Part shown: in pieces, positions 43,279 through 52,396 of the stretch | Layout of the letters: the number at the start of each line of letters is the position of its first letter | How positions within the stretch are numbered: the first letter of the stretch is position 1 | Assembly (NCBI RefSeq): GCF_009873495.1 | Contig: NZ_CP046703.1 | Coordinates: 1,736,001-1,800,000, forward strand | Reading direction: 5' to 3' | Length of the DNA: 64,000 nt | DNA from: Nostoc sp. ATCC 53789 | GTDB taxonomy: Bacteria > Cyanobacteriota > Cyanobacteriia > Cyanobacteriales > Nostocaceae | Position numbers and translations under genes: made by a program | The notes under the pieces: generated by a model | What the model was told of the DNA's origin: nothing | Database searches by the model: none | Seen by the model: the letters and a program-made list of their open reading frames with translations, nothing else

Positions 43279-44691
43279 TTAGCGCGATCCTCTAGAAGTA
43301 ACTGATCTTTGCAAATTAGCTAAAGCGCGATTGTAATCCAAAATAGCTGTGACTCGATTACCTTCTGCTCTTGTCAGGTCATTTTCAGCAGAGATCACCT
43401 CTGTTTGAGTACCCACACCAGCTTGAAACCTCAGCCTTGCTAAATTCAGAGCTTCCCTGGCTTGATTTAAAGCCACACTAGAAGTCTGCACATTATTTAA
43501 ATTAGATTGCAATTGAGAATAGAATTGTTCTACATCAAAGCGAATTTGGTCACGCTGGGTGGCAAATTGACTCTCTGCGATCGCAATATTTGTTCTCGAC
43601 TGAGCCGCCCTTGCTCTGGCTGCTCCTCCATCAAACAAAGTGAGATTTCCTTGAAGCCCCACCGAATAGCCATCAGTAATGCTGACACCATCATCGTAAC
43701 GATCTAGCAGGTTGTAGTTGCCTACCAAACTAATTTGCGGCCCTAACTGTGAAAGTGCTTGCCGTCGCTGTTGCTCACTAATATTTCGTTGTGCTAATTG
43801 CTGTTGCAATTCTGGACGATTTTGAAACGCTTGGACAATACTTTGTTCTACGGTCTGCGGCCAAAGACCCGCTAATTGTACAGGATCTGCGGTACTGATA
43901 TTAACTGACTGCGACAAACTTAAGGTAGTGGCAAGCTGACGACGGGCAATTTGCTGCTGCGAGATAGCATTAGTTAGTTGTTGTTGGGCGTTTGCTAAAT
44001 TCACCTGAGCTTGCAGCACATCAAACCGCGTACCCACTCCCGCCTGTTCTCTGGCTTGAGTATCCCGCAAACTCGCTTGGGCATTTTCCACAGCAGCTCG
44101 GTTAATTCTTACTTGTTCATCTGCTTGTTGCAAATCGTAGTATTGAGTCGTGGCATTCAATCTAATTATCAAAGACTGGCTTTCAACATTCAATTCATCT
44201 ACACGTAGTTGTTCTTCAGCTGCTTGGATTGCCGCTTGTCGATTACCGGAGGTATAGAGGTTGTAATTTAGTTGTGCTGAACCATTAAAAGAGGTGCTGG
44301 ATTGAGATGAATTATTAGTAAAACCATTACCACTATTAGTCAAATTACTGTTGATTCCCAAAGTAGGAAATAAGGCAGCTTGAGACTCGCGTAGGGCTGA
44401 ACGACTGCGCTCTAGCTGTAATATGGCTACCTGTAAATCTCGATTGTTGCGTCGTGCTAATTCCAAAGCTTGTGCCAAAGTGATTGGCACAGTTCCCTGA
44501 ATCCTTACTTCTTGAGGTTTAGTAGGAAATTGCAGAGGATTGGGATTAGGGTTGAGGTAATCAGGAACCTGCACAGAGCTTGAGTTATTCTGCGGTTTTG
44601 GGGGAGTTACTGCACTTGCTAAAGCTGGAAAAAGAATCGCAAACGCAACACAAACCCAGGTAGAATGCACAAATAATAAGCTAAAATTCAT
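43279..44691 (-). CDS. TolC-family outer membrane efflux protein
   Basis: A 470-residue OEP-family protein. Signal peptide MNFSLLFVHSTWVCVAFAIL, cleaved near ALASA. Two OEP repeats with long coiled-coil regions follow (LAQALELARRNNRDLQVAIL; DVLQAQVNLANAQQQLTNAI; EVISAENDLTRAEGNRVTAI), the architecture of outer membrane channels. It is downstream and on the same strand as the ATPase, permease and adaptor genes at 45018-48817, separated from them by a 326-bp spacer with a foldback, so it completes a tripartite exporter. A deposited outer-membrane porin role independent of these partners is less likely. Confidence 0.92.
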   Translation of the reverse strand: MNFSLLFVHSTWVCVAFAILFPALASAVTPPKPQNNSSSVQVPDYLNPNPNPLQFPTKPQEVRIQGTVPITLAQALELARRNNRDLQVAILQLERSRSALRESQAALFPTLGINSNLTNSGNGFTNNSSQSSTSFNGSAQLNYNLYTSGNRQAAIQAAEEQLRVDELNVESQSLIIRLNATTQYYDLQQADEQVRINRAAVENAQASLRDTQAREQAGVGTRFDVLQAQVNLANAQQQLTNAISQQQIARRQLATTLSLSQSVNISTADPVQLAGLWPQTVEQSIVQAFQNRPELQQQLAQRNISEQQRRQALSQLGPQISLVGNYNLLDRYDDGVSITDGYSVGLQGNLTLFDGGAARARAAQSRTNIAIAESQFATQRDQIRFDVEQFYSQLQSNLNNVQTSSVALNQAREALNLARLRFQAGVGTQTEVISAENDLTRAEGNRVTAILDYNRALANLQRSVTSRGSR

Positions 44692-44833
44692 AATCTAGAT
44701 GTAGTCATTAATTAGGTTTTTTGAGGACACAATCAAAATTTTTTATCCTGATTGACCTATAGAAATTTAAATTTGAAATTCCTCCTCTAAGAGGTTGTTT
44801 GAAAAGTAATTGGCTGTGGTTTTAGGCACTCAT

Positions 44834-44955
44834 TGATCCCCCCTAACCCCTCTTAAAAAGGGGGGAACTGGAGTCAAAGTCCCCCTTTTTAAGGGGAGCC
44901 ACTGCGGTCTTGGGGTCTCCCCAAGTGGAGCATGTGGCGTGGATTTAGGGGGATC
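44834..44955. repeat. Foldback GATCCCCCCTAACCCC ... TTAGGGGGATCT with inserted unit
   Basis: Relative of the foldback at 2474. Here the right half is split by a GC-rich insertion (CACTGCGGTCTTGGGGTCTC ... TGGAGCATGTGGCGTG). Situated between the ABC ATPase and TolC genes. No gene in 44692-45017. Confidence 0.8.
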
Positions 44956-45017
44956 TAAACGTTTTTTTACCGAGAAGAGGACTTTTCAAACATCCTCTAA
45001 GAGTTGATATTAACAAA

Positions 45018-45689
45018 TTAGCCAACAATCAAGCCATCCTGAACTCGAATAATCCTTTTGGTTTGAGCAGCGATATCTGGTTCATGAGTGACAATTACAA
45101 TTGTGATTCCTTGGTCATTAAGTTCTGTCAGCAAATTCATCACCTCATGAGAAGTTTCAGTATCTAAAGCTCCTGTTGGCTCATCTGCCAAAACTAATGC
45201 AGGTCGGTTGACTAAAGCACGAGCGATCGCTACCCGTTGTTGTTGTCCCCCAGATAGTTGACTAGGACGGTTAGCTATGCGTCCCTGTAATCCTACCTTT
45301 TCCAGGGCTTCTAATGCCCTTTCACGGCGTTTTGGCTTGGGTAAGTTAGCGTAAACCATTGGTAACATAACGTTTTCCAGTGCTGTTGCCCTCGCCAAGA
45401 GGTTAAATTGTTGGAAAACAAAACCTATTCTTTGGTTGCGGATATAGGCTAATTCATCATCATCAAAAGTTGTCAGGTTTCTCCCTTCAAAAATATAGTC
45501 TCCAGTTGTCGGACGATCCAGACATCCCAAAATATTCATCAGCGTGGATTTACCCGAACCTGACGCACCCATAATCGAGACATATTCCCCCTCCTCAATT
45601 GAGAGTTCAATTCCCTTAAGAATCGGAACACTAACTTCTCCCAAATGATAGGTTTTAGTAATAGATTCCATCCAAATCATTGTTGGCAT
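45018..45689 (-). CDS. MacB/LolD-type ABC transporter ATPase
   Basis: A 223-residue ATP-binding subunit. Walker A is [13 protein letters not shown]-loop [16 protein letters not shown], signature [19 protein letters not shown], Walker [17 protein letters not shown] and the H-loop [12 protein letters not shown]. The lipid/macrolide exporter (MacB, LolD, FtsE) branch is indicated by the [20 protein letters not shown] segment. It pairs with the FtsX/MacB-type permease encoded just upstream (45756) and the HlyD adaptor at 47216. Export of a hydrophobic compound, peptide or polysaccharide is typical of the family. Confidence 0.95.
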   Translation of the reverse strand: MPTMIWMESITKTYHLGEVSVPILKGIELSIEEGEYVSIMGASGSGKSTLMNILGCLDRPTTGDYIFEGRNLTTFDDDELAYIRNQRIGFVFQQFNLLARATALENVMLPMVYANLPKPKRRERALEALEKVGLQGRIANRPSQLSGGQQQRVAIARALVNRPALVLADEPTGALDTETSHEVMNLLTELNDQGITIVIVTHEPDIAAQTKRIIRVQDGLIVG

Positions 45690-45755
45690 AAGAATTACGA
45701 ATTACGTTAGCGCAGCGTTAGCGACGCAGGAGCGTCATTACAAATTACAAATTAT

Positions 45756-47036
45756 TTAGTCGCTTCTTAAAGCATTAATTGGATCTAATTTAGATGCGTT
45801 TCGTGCTGGAATTACCCCAGCAACTAAGCCAACACTCAATGAGAGTACAAATCCAGCAATAATCGACAAGAAAGAAATGACAAAGGGAAATTTGAAAATG
45901 CTTGAAGCTATAAAGGCTAATAAAATCCCAGTGGCCATCCCAATACCTCCGCCGACAATGGAAATTACGATCGCTTCAGCTAAAAATTGATTCAGGATTG
46001 CCGAATTGGTGGCTCCTACAGCTTTGCGAATTCCGATTTCTCGTGTCCGCTCAACTACGGAAACTAGCATAATGTTGGCAATACCAATTCCACCAACTAC
46101 TAACGAAATGCCAGCGATCGCTACTACCATTACTGTAAATAAGCCTACAACACTAGTAAAAGTACTAACAATATCAGCTTGATTAGTTAGCCGAAAATCA
46201 TCAGCTTGCGGCGGATAAATATTGTGACGCAGACGTAAGAGATTGGTAACTTGAAACTGAGCAGCTTCTAACTGCTCCTGATTAGCGCCTTTGACTAAAA
46301 TTCCATTTACAGAAACACCTACTAAAGCATTGTTCCCAACTAGCCTCTTCGACATACTAGTTAGAGGAATGAAAACCTGGTCATCTCGATCCATCGGCCC
46401 CTGAGAGCCTTTAGGTTCCATCACCCCAATCACTTGATAAGCCTCTCCCTGAATGCGAATTTTCTCGCCGATAGGATTTACACCCTGTCCAAAGAGTGTG
46501 CTTTGAACTGTAGGGCCAAGAATAGCTACCTGTGCGACAGTATCTAGTTCTTCTTGAGTAAAATATCTCCCTTGCTGGGGGTGAGTATTTCTGACTTCTG
46601 GATAATTTAAATCTGTGCCATAAATGGTTGTTGAGGTGTTTTGTCCTGCATACACAACTTGAGCGCTGCGTTGAAGATAAGCAGAAACCATCTGTGCTGA
46701 TGGCGCTTGTGTAGCGATCGCTTTTGCATCTTCCCAGGTCAAGGTGCTGCTAGAACCGACTCCTTGACGGACATTCCCGCTTCTTGCAGCACCCGCTAAG
46801 ATTTGGATCACATCTGTACCCAATGCTTGTATCTGTTGCTCTACGCCCTTTTGCACTCCCTGACCGACAGAAGTAATAGCAATGACTGAGGAAATCCCAA
46901 TAATCACGCCCAACATCGTTAGACCTGTGCGTAATTTGTTACTCCACAATGTCTCTGCCGCCATTGTCAAGATTTCCAGCAACGGTACTGTGCGGGTCTT
47001 CTTAGCTTTGTAAAAGCCCTTAAATATCTTAAACAT
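45756..47036 (-). CDS. MacB/FtsX-type ABC transporter permease
   Basis: A 426-residue membrane protein with the MacB layout: an N-terminal membrane helix (LRTGLTMLGVIIGISSVIAI), a periplasmic MacB_PCD domain of about 210 residues (IQALGTDVIQILAGAARSGN ... VNGILVKGANQ), and an FtsX domain with three helices near the end, containing VVGGIGIANIMLVSVVERTR and IGIRKAVGATNSAILNQFLA. It works with the ATPase at 45018 and the HlyD protein at 47216. The order adaptor-permease-ATPase-TolC on one strand supports a single exporter; the substrate is not predictable. Confidence 0.94.
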   Translation of the reverse strand: MFKIFKGFYKAKKTRTVPLLEILTMAAETLWSNKLRTGLTMLGVIIGISSVIAITSVGQGVQKGVEQQIQALGTDVIQILAGAARSGNVRQGVGSSSTLTWEDAKAIATQAPSAQMVSAYLQRSAQVVYAGQNTSTTIYGTDLNYPEVRNTHPQQGRYFTQEELDTVAQVAILGPTVQSTLFGQGVNPIGEKIRIQGEAYQVIGVMEPKGSQGPMDRDDQVFIPLTSMSKRLVGNNALVGVSVNGILVKGANQEQLEAAQFQVTNLLRLRHNIYPPQADDFRLTNQADIVSTFTSVVGLFTVMVVAIAGISLVVGGIGIANIMLVSVVERTREIGIRKAVGATNSAILNQFLAEAIVISIVGGGIGMATGILLAFIASSIFKFPFVISFLSIIAGFVLSLSVGLVAGVIPARNASKLDPINALRSD

Positions 47037-47215
47037 AAGGTTTTATTTAAAGAAGAATGCAGAATTCAGAATCCAGAATTCAGAATCAATTAGTGGGGGA
47101 ATTAAACCCACATATTTATCCGTCAGTCAGGCTCGAATTCATACTGTTAGCGGATAGCTAAGGTTTAGCCCATTCTGACTACTGACTCCTGAATTCTTTC
47201 TTGTTAAAACTCACT

Positions 47216-48817
47216 TTAAGGGGAACCACCACCGGAACGACCACCGCCGCCACCGGCTCCACCGCCTCCTCTTCCACCACCGCCACCGCCAGTTCCACCG
47301 CCTCCTCCTAGACCAGGGAAAACTCCTCCTCGTGGTGTTGATTGCGGACGTGACCCTGGTGGGAAACTGAGTAATACTCTCTCGTCTCCTGTCAATCCAG
47401 ACTTAACTTCGGTAAAGTTATTTGCGGTGACTCCAGTCTCGATGCGAGTAAAAACAGGTTTGTTATCTGCTCCAGCCACATATACACCTGTGGCATTTTG
47501 TTGGCGCACAACTGAAGCAGTTGGTACTACTAAAACATTTTCAACTTGACCGACTTGAAAATCTACTTCTGCATTCATCCCAGACCGCAGTAATCTTTGA
47601 GGGTCTGAAAGTGATATTCTCACTTCAAAACTGGTAACGTTTTGTTCTACTATTGCTTGGGCAGCGATTTGGCTGACTTTACCTTCAAAAGTTTTTCCTG
47701 GGTAGGCATCTGCTGTAATCGAGACTTTTTGACCAAGGCTGATTTTGGAAATATTTGTTTCCGCTAAATTTGCGACAACTTCATTGGTTGAAGCTAGAGA
47801 CAAGATCGAAGAAGAAGATGAGGAAGCTACTTCACTACTCGCAGTTGTGGGTGTCACGAAAGCACCGGGATCGGCAAATTTCTTTGTCACTACCCCATCA
47901 AAAGGGGCGCGAATGATCGTGTCATTGATTTCGGCTTGGATGTTTTGCAGCGAACCACGAGCAGATGTTACCTGGGCGCGGGCTGCATTAATATCTTCTT
48001 GGCGCGTTCCTGCTTTCAGAAGTGCCAAAGCTTGCTGTCTCTGCTTCACTACAGCTTGTGCTTGCTCGATGTCTTCTGGACGTGACCCAGCTTTTTGCAA
48101 TCCCAGTGCTTGCTGTGCTTCATTTACACTAGCTTGGGCGCTGTCACGAGTGGCACGGTTTTGGTTAAGAGTCTGAAGGGATATACCGCCTGCATTGTAA
48201 AGCTGTTGATTGCGAACAAAATCATCTTCTGCTTGGCGAAGTGTGGCTTGAGCGCTTTGCAAGCGTGCCTGTGCTTGGGCAATATCTTGAGAGCGATTGC
48301 CTGCTTGTACCTTTTGCAGATTCGCCTGGGCTTCGTCTAATACTCCCTGAGCTTGAGCAATATCTTGAGGACGATTACCTGCGATCGCTTTTTGCAAATT
48401 CGCCTCGGCTTGTGCCAATTGCCCTTGAGCAGAAGTAAGTTGCCCCCGCAGGTTGGAATCATCCATGTAAGCGACAATCTGTCCTTGTTTGACGAGATCC
48501 CCTTCTTTCGCTAGCAGTGTTTTCAAGATACCGGAATTTTTCGGGCTGAGGTTGATTGACCGCTCAGGTTTTACTGTTCCGTTTGCTGAAACTGTGATTG
48601 TTAAACTTTGCCTTTGTACAGGTCTTGTCAGTACCCGACGACTGGCTTGTTGCTGGGAAACAACGGCTACTTGGTAATAAACTGCATAGCCAATTCCACC
48701 CAAAAGGCAAAAAGCAATTAGCCAAGAAAGCCAATTTCGTTTGCCCTTTTTTTTCTTTACCTCTGGAACTAAAACTGATGAATCTACGGCATTTTGTGTA
48801 TCAATTTTCATATCCAT
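47216..48817 (-). CDS. HlyD/MacA-type periplasmic adaptor with Gly-rich C-terminus
   Basis: A 533-residue membrane-fusion protein. One membrane anchor (about 28-48), then a barrel-sandwich/lipoyl start (LTITVSANGTVKPERSINLS), a long coiled coil built of a 27-29 residue repeat (NRPQDIAQAQGVLDEAQANL, SRPEDIEQAQAVVKQRQQAL), and β-barrel domains at the end (LSDPQRLLRSGMNAEVDFQV). The last ~35 residues are almost only glycine with some R/S/T (GGGGGTGGGGGGRGGGGAGG). First gene of the efflux set. The Gly tail is unusual and could be a flexible end or a repeat-expanded coding end. Typical function: bridging permease and TolC. Confidence 0.93.
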   Translation of the reverse strand: MDMKIDTQNAVDSSVLVPEVKKKKGKRNWLSWLIAFCLLGGIGYAVYYQVAVVSQQQASRRVLTRPVQRQSLTITVSANGTVKPERSINLSPKNSGILKTLLAKEGDLVKQGQIVAYMDDSNLRGQLTSAQGQLAQAEANLQKAIAGNRPQDIAQAQGVLDEAQANLQKVQAGNRSQDIAQAQARLQSAQATLRQAEDDFVRNQQLYNAGGISLQTLNQNRATRDSAQASVNEAQQALGLQKAGSRPEDIEQAQAVVKQRQQALALLKAGTRQEDINAARAQVTSARGSLQNIQAEINDTIIRAPFDGVVTKKFADPGAFVTPTTASSEVASSSSSSILSLASTNEVVANLAETNISKISLGQKVSITADAYPGKTFEGKVSQIAAQAIVEQNVTSFEVRISLSDPQRLLRSGMNAEVDFQVGQVENVLVVPTASVVRQQNATGVYVAGADNKPVFTRIETGVTANNFTEVKSGLTGDERVLLSFPPGSRPQSTPRGGVFPGLGGGGGTGGGGGGRGGGGAGGGGGRSGGGSP

Positions 48818-48911
48818 TTTGTCTATAAGGAACGGCTACCGAGCCAGTTATTCACGGCTAAACTATAGCCTGGTAGCCCTATACTGACAATGATTTTGAG
48901 TGTTTAGTGTT

Positions 48912-49469
48912 TTAAAGGTTTATTTGCAGTACCAACCCACTAGGAAGTCTGAAATAATCATCACGCACTCTCACTAATCTTCCAGCAGGAACAATTTCCT
49001 GACTGGGAAGAAGAATATCTCCGTTGGGAAGTCTGAAGTAACCTTGGTTACGCAGTCTAACTATGGATCTAGCAGGAATAATTTGCCCATTGGGATATCT
49101 GATGTCACCATTACCAAGTCTGACTACTCTGCTATAGGATTGGTTGTCGCGGTTCCAATTGTCCCGATCTCTAGAGTTTCTGACTTCTCCAGGATAGGAT
49201 CTGTTGTCGCGGTTCCAATTATTATCCCGATCTCTAGGGTTTCGGACTTCTACAGGATAGGATCTGTTGTTGCGGTTCCAATTATTATCCCGATCTCTAG
49301 GGTTTCTGACTTCTCCAGGATAGGATCTGCCGTCGCGATCCCAATTTTGATCGCGATCGCCAACAACATAGACTTTCGTCTGGGCACTTGCAGGCGTAGT
49401 CAAAAGAGTAGGAACAATTATCAGGGCAGCAGCAGCTAGGACTATCGACACACGGTTTGGCTTCAACAT
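48912..49469 (-). CDS. Secreted repeat protein
   Basis: A 185-residue protein with a signal peptide (VSIVLAAAALIIVPTLLTTP, cleavage near SAQ). The mature part holds three to four 21-residue repeats of the form RSYPGEVRNPRDRDNNWNRD, encoded by 63-bp tandem units, followed by a β-rich end (VRLGNGDIRYPNGQIIPARS, YFRLPNGDILLPSQEIVPAG). The repeats are rich in Arg, Asp and Asn. No family name recognised; the GDI-x-PNG-x-I/L-PA pattern of the tail suggests a short β-repeat. Probably a periplasmic or outer protein. Twin palindromes lie 160-200 bp upstream (49630, 49664). Confidence 0.72.
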   Translation of the reverse strand: MLKPNRVSIVLAAAALIIVPTLLTTPASAQTKVYVVGDRDQNWDRDGRSYPGEVRNPRDRDNNWNRNNRSYPVEVRNPRDRDNNWNRDNRSYPGEVRNSRDRDNWNRDNQSYSRVVRLGNGDIRYPNGQIIPARSIVRLRNQGYFRLPNGDILLPSQEIVPAGRLVRVRDDYFRLPSGLVLQINL

Positions 49470-49629
49470 GAAATCAACTCCTTATTGGTATTAAATTTCT
49501 ATTCTGCTGAGGTTTAGATTCAGCAATACTTAGATAGTTGCCTTTATTTGGGTATCAATATGTTTGATATCTACCTCATCGTATAAATTCATACATAATA
49601 ATTATCGATCAAAAAGCTGAAACCAATGT

Positions 49630-49677
49630 ATGACGAAAGTCATTAGTAATTCGAGACTTATGTATGACCAAAGTCAT
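49630..49677. promoter_or_regulatory. Twin palindromic candidate operators ATGAC-N4-GTCAT
   Basis: ATGACGAAAGTCAT (49630-49643) and ATGACCAAAGTCAT (49664-49677), 34 bp apart and embedded in the repeated frame ATGT-ATGAC-N-AAAGTCAT-N-AG. Two copies about three helical turns apart with conserved flanks suggest binding of a dimeric regulator (LuxR/NarL or TetR type). They lie between the tetR-like gene (49738) and the secreted protein gene (48912). Which protein binds is unknown. Confidence 0.55.
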
Positions 49678-49737
49678 CAGTTTTTAATGGGGAGATGAGG
49701 GAAAATAATTAATATCCAACGCCCAATTTTTTTAAAT

Positions 49738-50376
49738 TTAATCCTGAATTGGCGAAATTCCTTGCCAGATAATGTCCACAAAATTTTGGATAAATGCTGA
49801 TACTTCTGTACCACGATCTTCAGAGTTTAAGTAACCTTTTATGGGAGAAACGTCTGTTTTTATACTTTTTTGAGATGAAATCTGCTCTAAGAAAACATAG
49901 TTCATCAACGATCCGAGTAAAATATGAGCCACCGTTTGGGGATCGCAAGGGCGAAGCCGATTTTGGTTGATTTCATACTCTAGAAAAGCGGACAGTGCTT
50001 TGAAATCTTGTATGGGTCTTGGTTCTTTACCTCCAAGTTCTGGAAACGCATTGCCTCGCGATCGCAGCATCACAATCTGAGGCAACACCTCACGATAAAA
50101 TTCCATAATCTGGAGGCAAATATTGATTAGGTTTTCTTTGAGATTGCCTTTGCCACTAAGAGATTCCAACTCGCTCACCCACACGGGTTTTTCTGGAATT
50201 CCCATCGCCGCAAAAAATAATTCTTCTTTGGTTGAGAATCGCTTGAAAATTGAAGCTTCAGAAATACCTGCCTGTTGAGCAATTTCTAAGGTTGAAGCAC
50301 CAAATCCTTGTTGCAGGAAAACTTGACGAGCCGCTTCTAATATCTGCTGATTGGTGATTTTGGGTACACGAGCCAT
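49738..50376 (-). CDS. TetR family transcriptional regulator
   Basis: A 212-residue TetR protein. The N-terminal helix-turn-helix is classical (ITNQQILEAARQVFLQQGFG, TLEIAQQAGISEASIFKRF, STKEELFFAAMG), followed by a helical ligand-binding domain. Members next to efflux genes usually repress them and are relieved by ligand binding. The gene is upstream of, and in the same direction as, the secreted repeat protein and the efflux set, so control of the exporter is a reasonable inference. Start ATG at 50376. Confidence 0.92.
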   Translation of the reverse strand: MARVPKITNQQILEAARQVFLQQGFGASTLEIAQQAGISEASIFKRFSTKEELFFAAMGIPEKPVWVSELESLSGKGNLKENLINICLQIMEFYREVLPQIVMLRSRGNAFPELGGKEPRPIQDFKALSAFLEYEINQNRLRPCDPQTVAHILLGSLMNYVFLEQISSQKSIKTDVSPIKGYLNSEDRGTEVSAFIQNFVDIIWQGISPIQD

Positions 50377-50521
50377 AAATAAGTGAGTAATTACTTATTA
50401 ATGTATTGCCTTTGTGATGGGAATGTCAATAACTAATGACGTAATATTTTGCAGCCGTCAAGAGCGGAGATCGTTTAAGCTAGCTGAAAGATTCTTTGAT
50501 TAGTGGCTTAAAGGCGGTAAT

Positions 50522-51409
50522 GTGCCTAAACATGTTCGTTTGATTTCTTTGCTAATGGTCTGTAGTTTGTGGAGTATGCCAAAAGCCGCTAACGCGCAGG
50601 CATTAATACCCCATACACTGCAACTAGATGGGACAAAGTTAGAGAAGCAGGGGTTGAGTCTGGCACAAGAGGCGGCTCAACTAGCTCAGTTTCAACAGGT
50701 TGAATTAGCTTTGCCACGAGCGCGGCTGGCTAGTCAACTGGCTCCGAAGAATGATAAAGTATGGTTGCTTTTAGGTGGATTGCAACTCCAAACCAAAGAG
50801 TTTGACGGGGCGATCGCTAGTCTGAAAAAAGCGCAATCTCTCAACCCCAAAAATGGTGATATTTTGTTTGCTTTGGGTTCAGCTAATTTTCAGCAGAAAA
50901 ATTACCAAGCAGCGGTTGTCAATTACCAAGACGGCTTGAAGTTAAAACCCAACGATCCAGAAGGGTTATTTGATTTGGGTAATGCTTATTATCTACTGGG
51001 TAAATTGCCAGATGCGATCGCACAGTACGATAAAGCAGTCTCTCAAGATAAAAAATTCTGGCCAGCGCTCAACAATATTGGCTTAATCAACTACGAACAG
51101 GGTAATACCTCTGAAGCGATTAAACGATGGCAATCTGCTGTAACCCTTGATAAGCAAGCCGCAGAACCTTTATTAGCTTTGGCAGTAGCACTGTATACGA
51201 AAGGCGATCGCCAACAAGGTCTAACAATGGGAGAAGCTGCACTCCGCATCGATCAGCGCTATGCTAATTTGAATTTTCTTAAAGAAAATCTCTGGGGCGA
51301 TCGCCTATTGTCTGATACGAAAAAATTCCTAGAATTACCCCGTATCCAAGCAGCATTACAGCAACCAGAAAACTCATCATCAGCCCCTGGAAAACAGCCT
51401 ACTCAATAG
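50522..51409 (+). CDS. Exported TPR protein
   Basis: A 295-residue protein using GTG at 50522, with AGGCGG at 50511-50516. Signal peptide (HVRLISLLMVCSLWSMPKAA) cleaved near ANA. Then about six TPR units, for example DKVWLLLGGLQLQTKEFDGA, GDILFALGSANFQQKNYQAA, NDPEGLFDLGNAYYLLGKLP and FWPALNNIGLINYEQGNTSE. Periplasmic TPR scaffolds mediate protein assembly, but no partner is implied by context. The C-terminus carries a short Gln/Pro/Ser tail (NSSSAPGKQPTQ). Confidence 0.88.
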   Translation: MPKHVRLISLLMVCSLWSMPKAANAQALIPHTLQLDGTKLEKQGLSLAQEAAQLAQFQQVELALPRARLASQLAPKNDKVWLLLGGLQLQTKEFDGAIASLKKAQSLNPKNGDILFALGSANFQQKNYQAAVVNYQDGLKLKPNDPEGLFDLGNAYYLLGKLPDAIAQYDKAVSQDKKFWPALNNIGLINYEQGNTSEAIKRWQSAVTLDKQAAEPLLALAVALYTKGDRQQGLTMGEAALRIDQRYANLNFLKENLWGDRLLSDTKKFLELPRIQAALQQPENSSSAPGKQPTQ

Positions 51410-51414
51410 GAGTG

Positions 51415-51535
51415 GGGAGTGGGGGGGCAGGGGAGACAGGGGGACAAGGGGACAAGGGGACAAGGGGGAATTATTGAACAAGTCCTTGTCTCTTCTTCAT
51501 GTTCAATGCCCAATTCCCAATTCCCAATTCCCCAT
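51415..51535. repeat. Low-complexity repeat with GGGGGACAAGG units and the 56-bp shared block
   Basis: GGACAAGGGGACAAGGGGAC units, then the block GGGGGAATTATTGAACAAGT...CATGTTCAATGCCCAA identical to 33304-33359, then CCCAATT heptamers. Noncoding. The rest of the spacer to 51662 contains nothing recognisable. Confidence 0.88.
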
Positions 51536-51662
51536 TGTCAATTGACTTTCTTATTACCACTTGCCTAATAGTACCTTTTCGTAGTACATCTATACTAACT
51601 AAATACAGGAAATAGTCGCCCAAAAACCTTTGCGGGCGAATATTCCTGGAATCAGTCGTCAA

Positions 51663-52070
51663 TTATGATTGGCCGTCTGTGGGTAGAAGTGCGAGGATTT
51701 GGTCAACAAACTGTTGATGGTCAACAACTGGCTTAGAAATGTAGCCATCAGCGCCGCTTTGCTTGAGAAAATTCTCGCGATCGCCTTCCATAGCATGTGC
51801 CGTCACCAAAATAACAGGTAAGTTCGCTGTTTTTGGATCGGATTTTAACATCTGTGTAATCTTGATTCCATCAACAGATTTCCCTTGGTAAACACTTCTG
51901 GATAAAGAAACATCCATTAAAATCAGGTCGGCTTCTCCTGATTGGGCAATTTTTATTACTTCTTCCACATTTTCAGTATGTTTCACTCCCAAGCCGCCGC
52001 GCTTGGACAAAATCTTGGAAAAAACGCGAGCATTAATTAGATCGTCTTCGACAATTAAAACAGTTTTCAT
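51663..52070 (-). CDS. Response regulator receiver-domain protein (stand-alone)
   Basis: A 135-residue single REC domain, starting at the ATG 52070 (MKTVLIVEDD); an upstream in-frame ATG at 52112 adds 14 unconvincing residues. Receiver features: acidic pair ED at 8-9, phosphoacceptor Asp in ADLILMDVSLSR, Thr in PVILVTAHAM and Lys in DGYISKPV. There is no output domain, so it acts as a CheY- or Spo0F-like intermediary. No kinase gene adjoins it. It diverges from the gyrA gene. Confidence 0.9.
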   Translation of the reverse strand: MKTVLIVEDDLINARVFSKILSKRGGLGVKHTENVEEVIKIAQSGEADLILMDVSLSRSVYQGKSVDGIKITQMLKSDPKTANLPVILVTAHAMEGDRENFLKQSGADGYISKPVVDHQQFVDQILALLPTDGQS

Positions 52071-52396
52071 GAGAATTTTAGTTATAGAGGTAGAGGTGAG
52101 GGGATTAAGCAATTCAAAATTAAAAATGAGAAAATGCAGTCATGGCAGGTATCCTGGCTATAAAGCCTATACAAATTAAATGTGCAGCAGATTATTATTC
52201 GATTAAAACAGCTACCTGCTATCTGTTTCCTTTTTAATAGTGTATGTACCTCCTTGTCATCAAGGATGATACTACTGCTTTTTCTTCTATGACTATCAAT
52301 ATTTTGTTAGGAATCCCATTTCATCCGTTATGCTGTGGTTGCTGCAATATTGAGTTCTGCCGGCTTTTGTGTAGTTAAATTTCAGGGAAAAAACTC

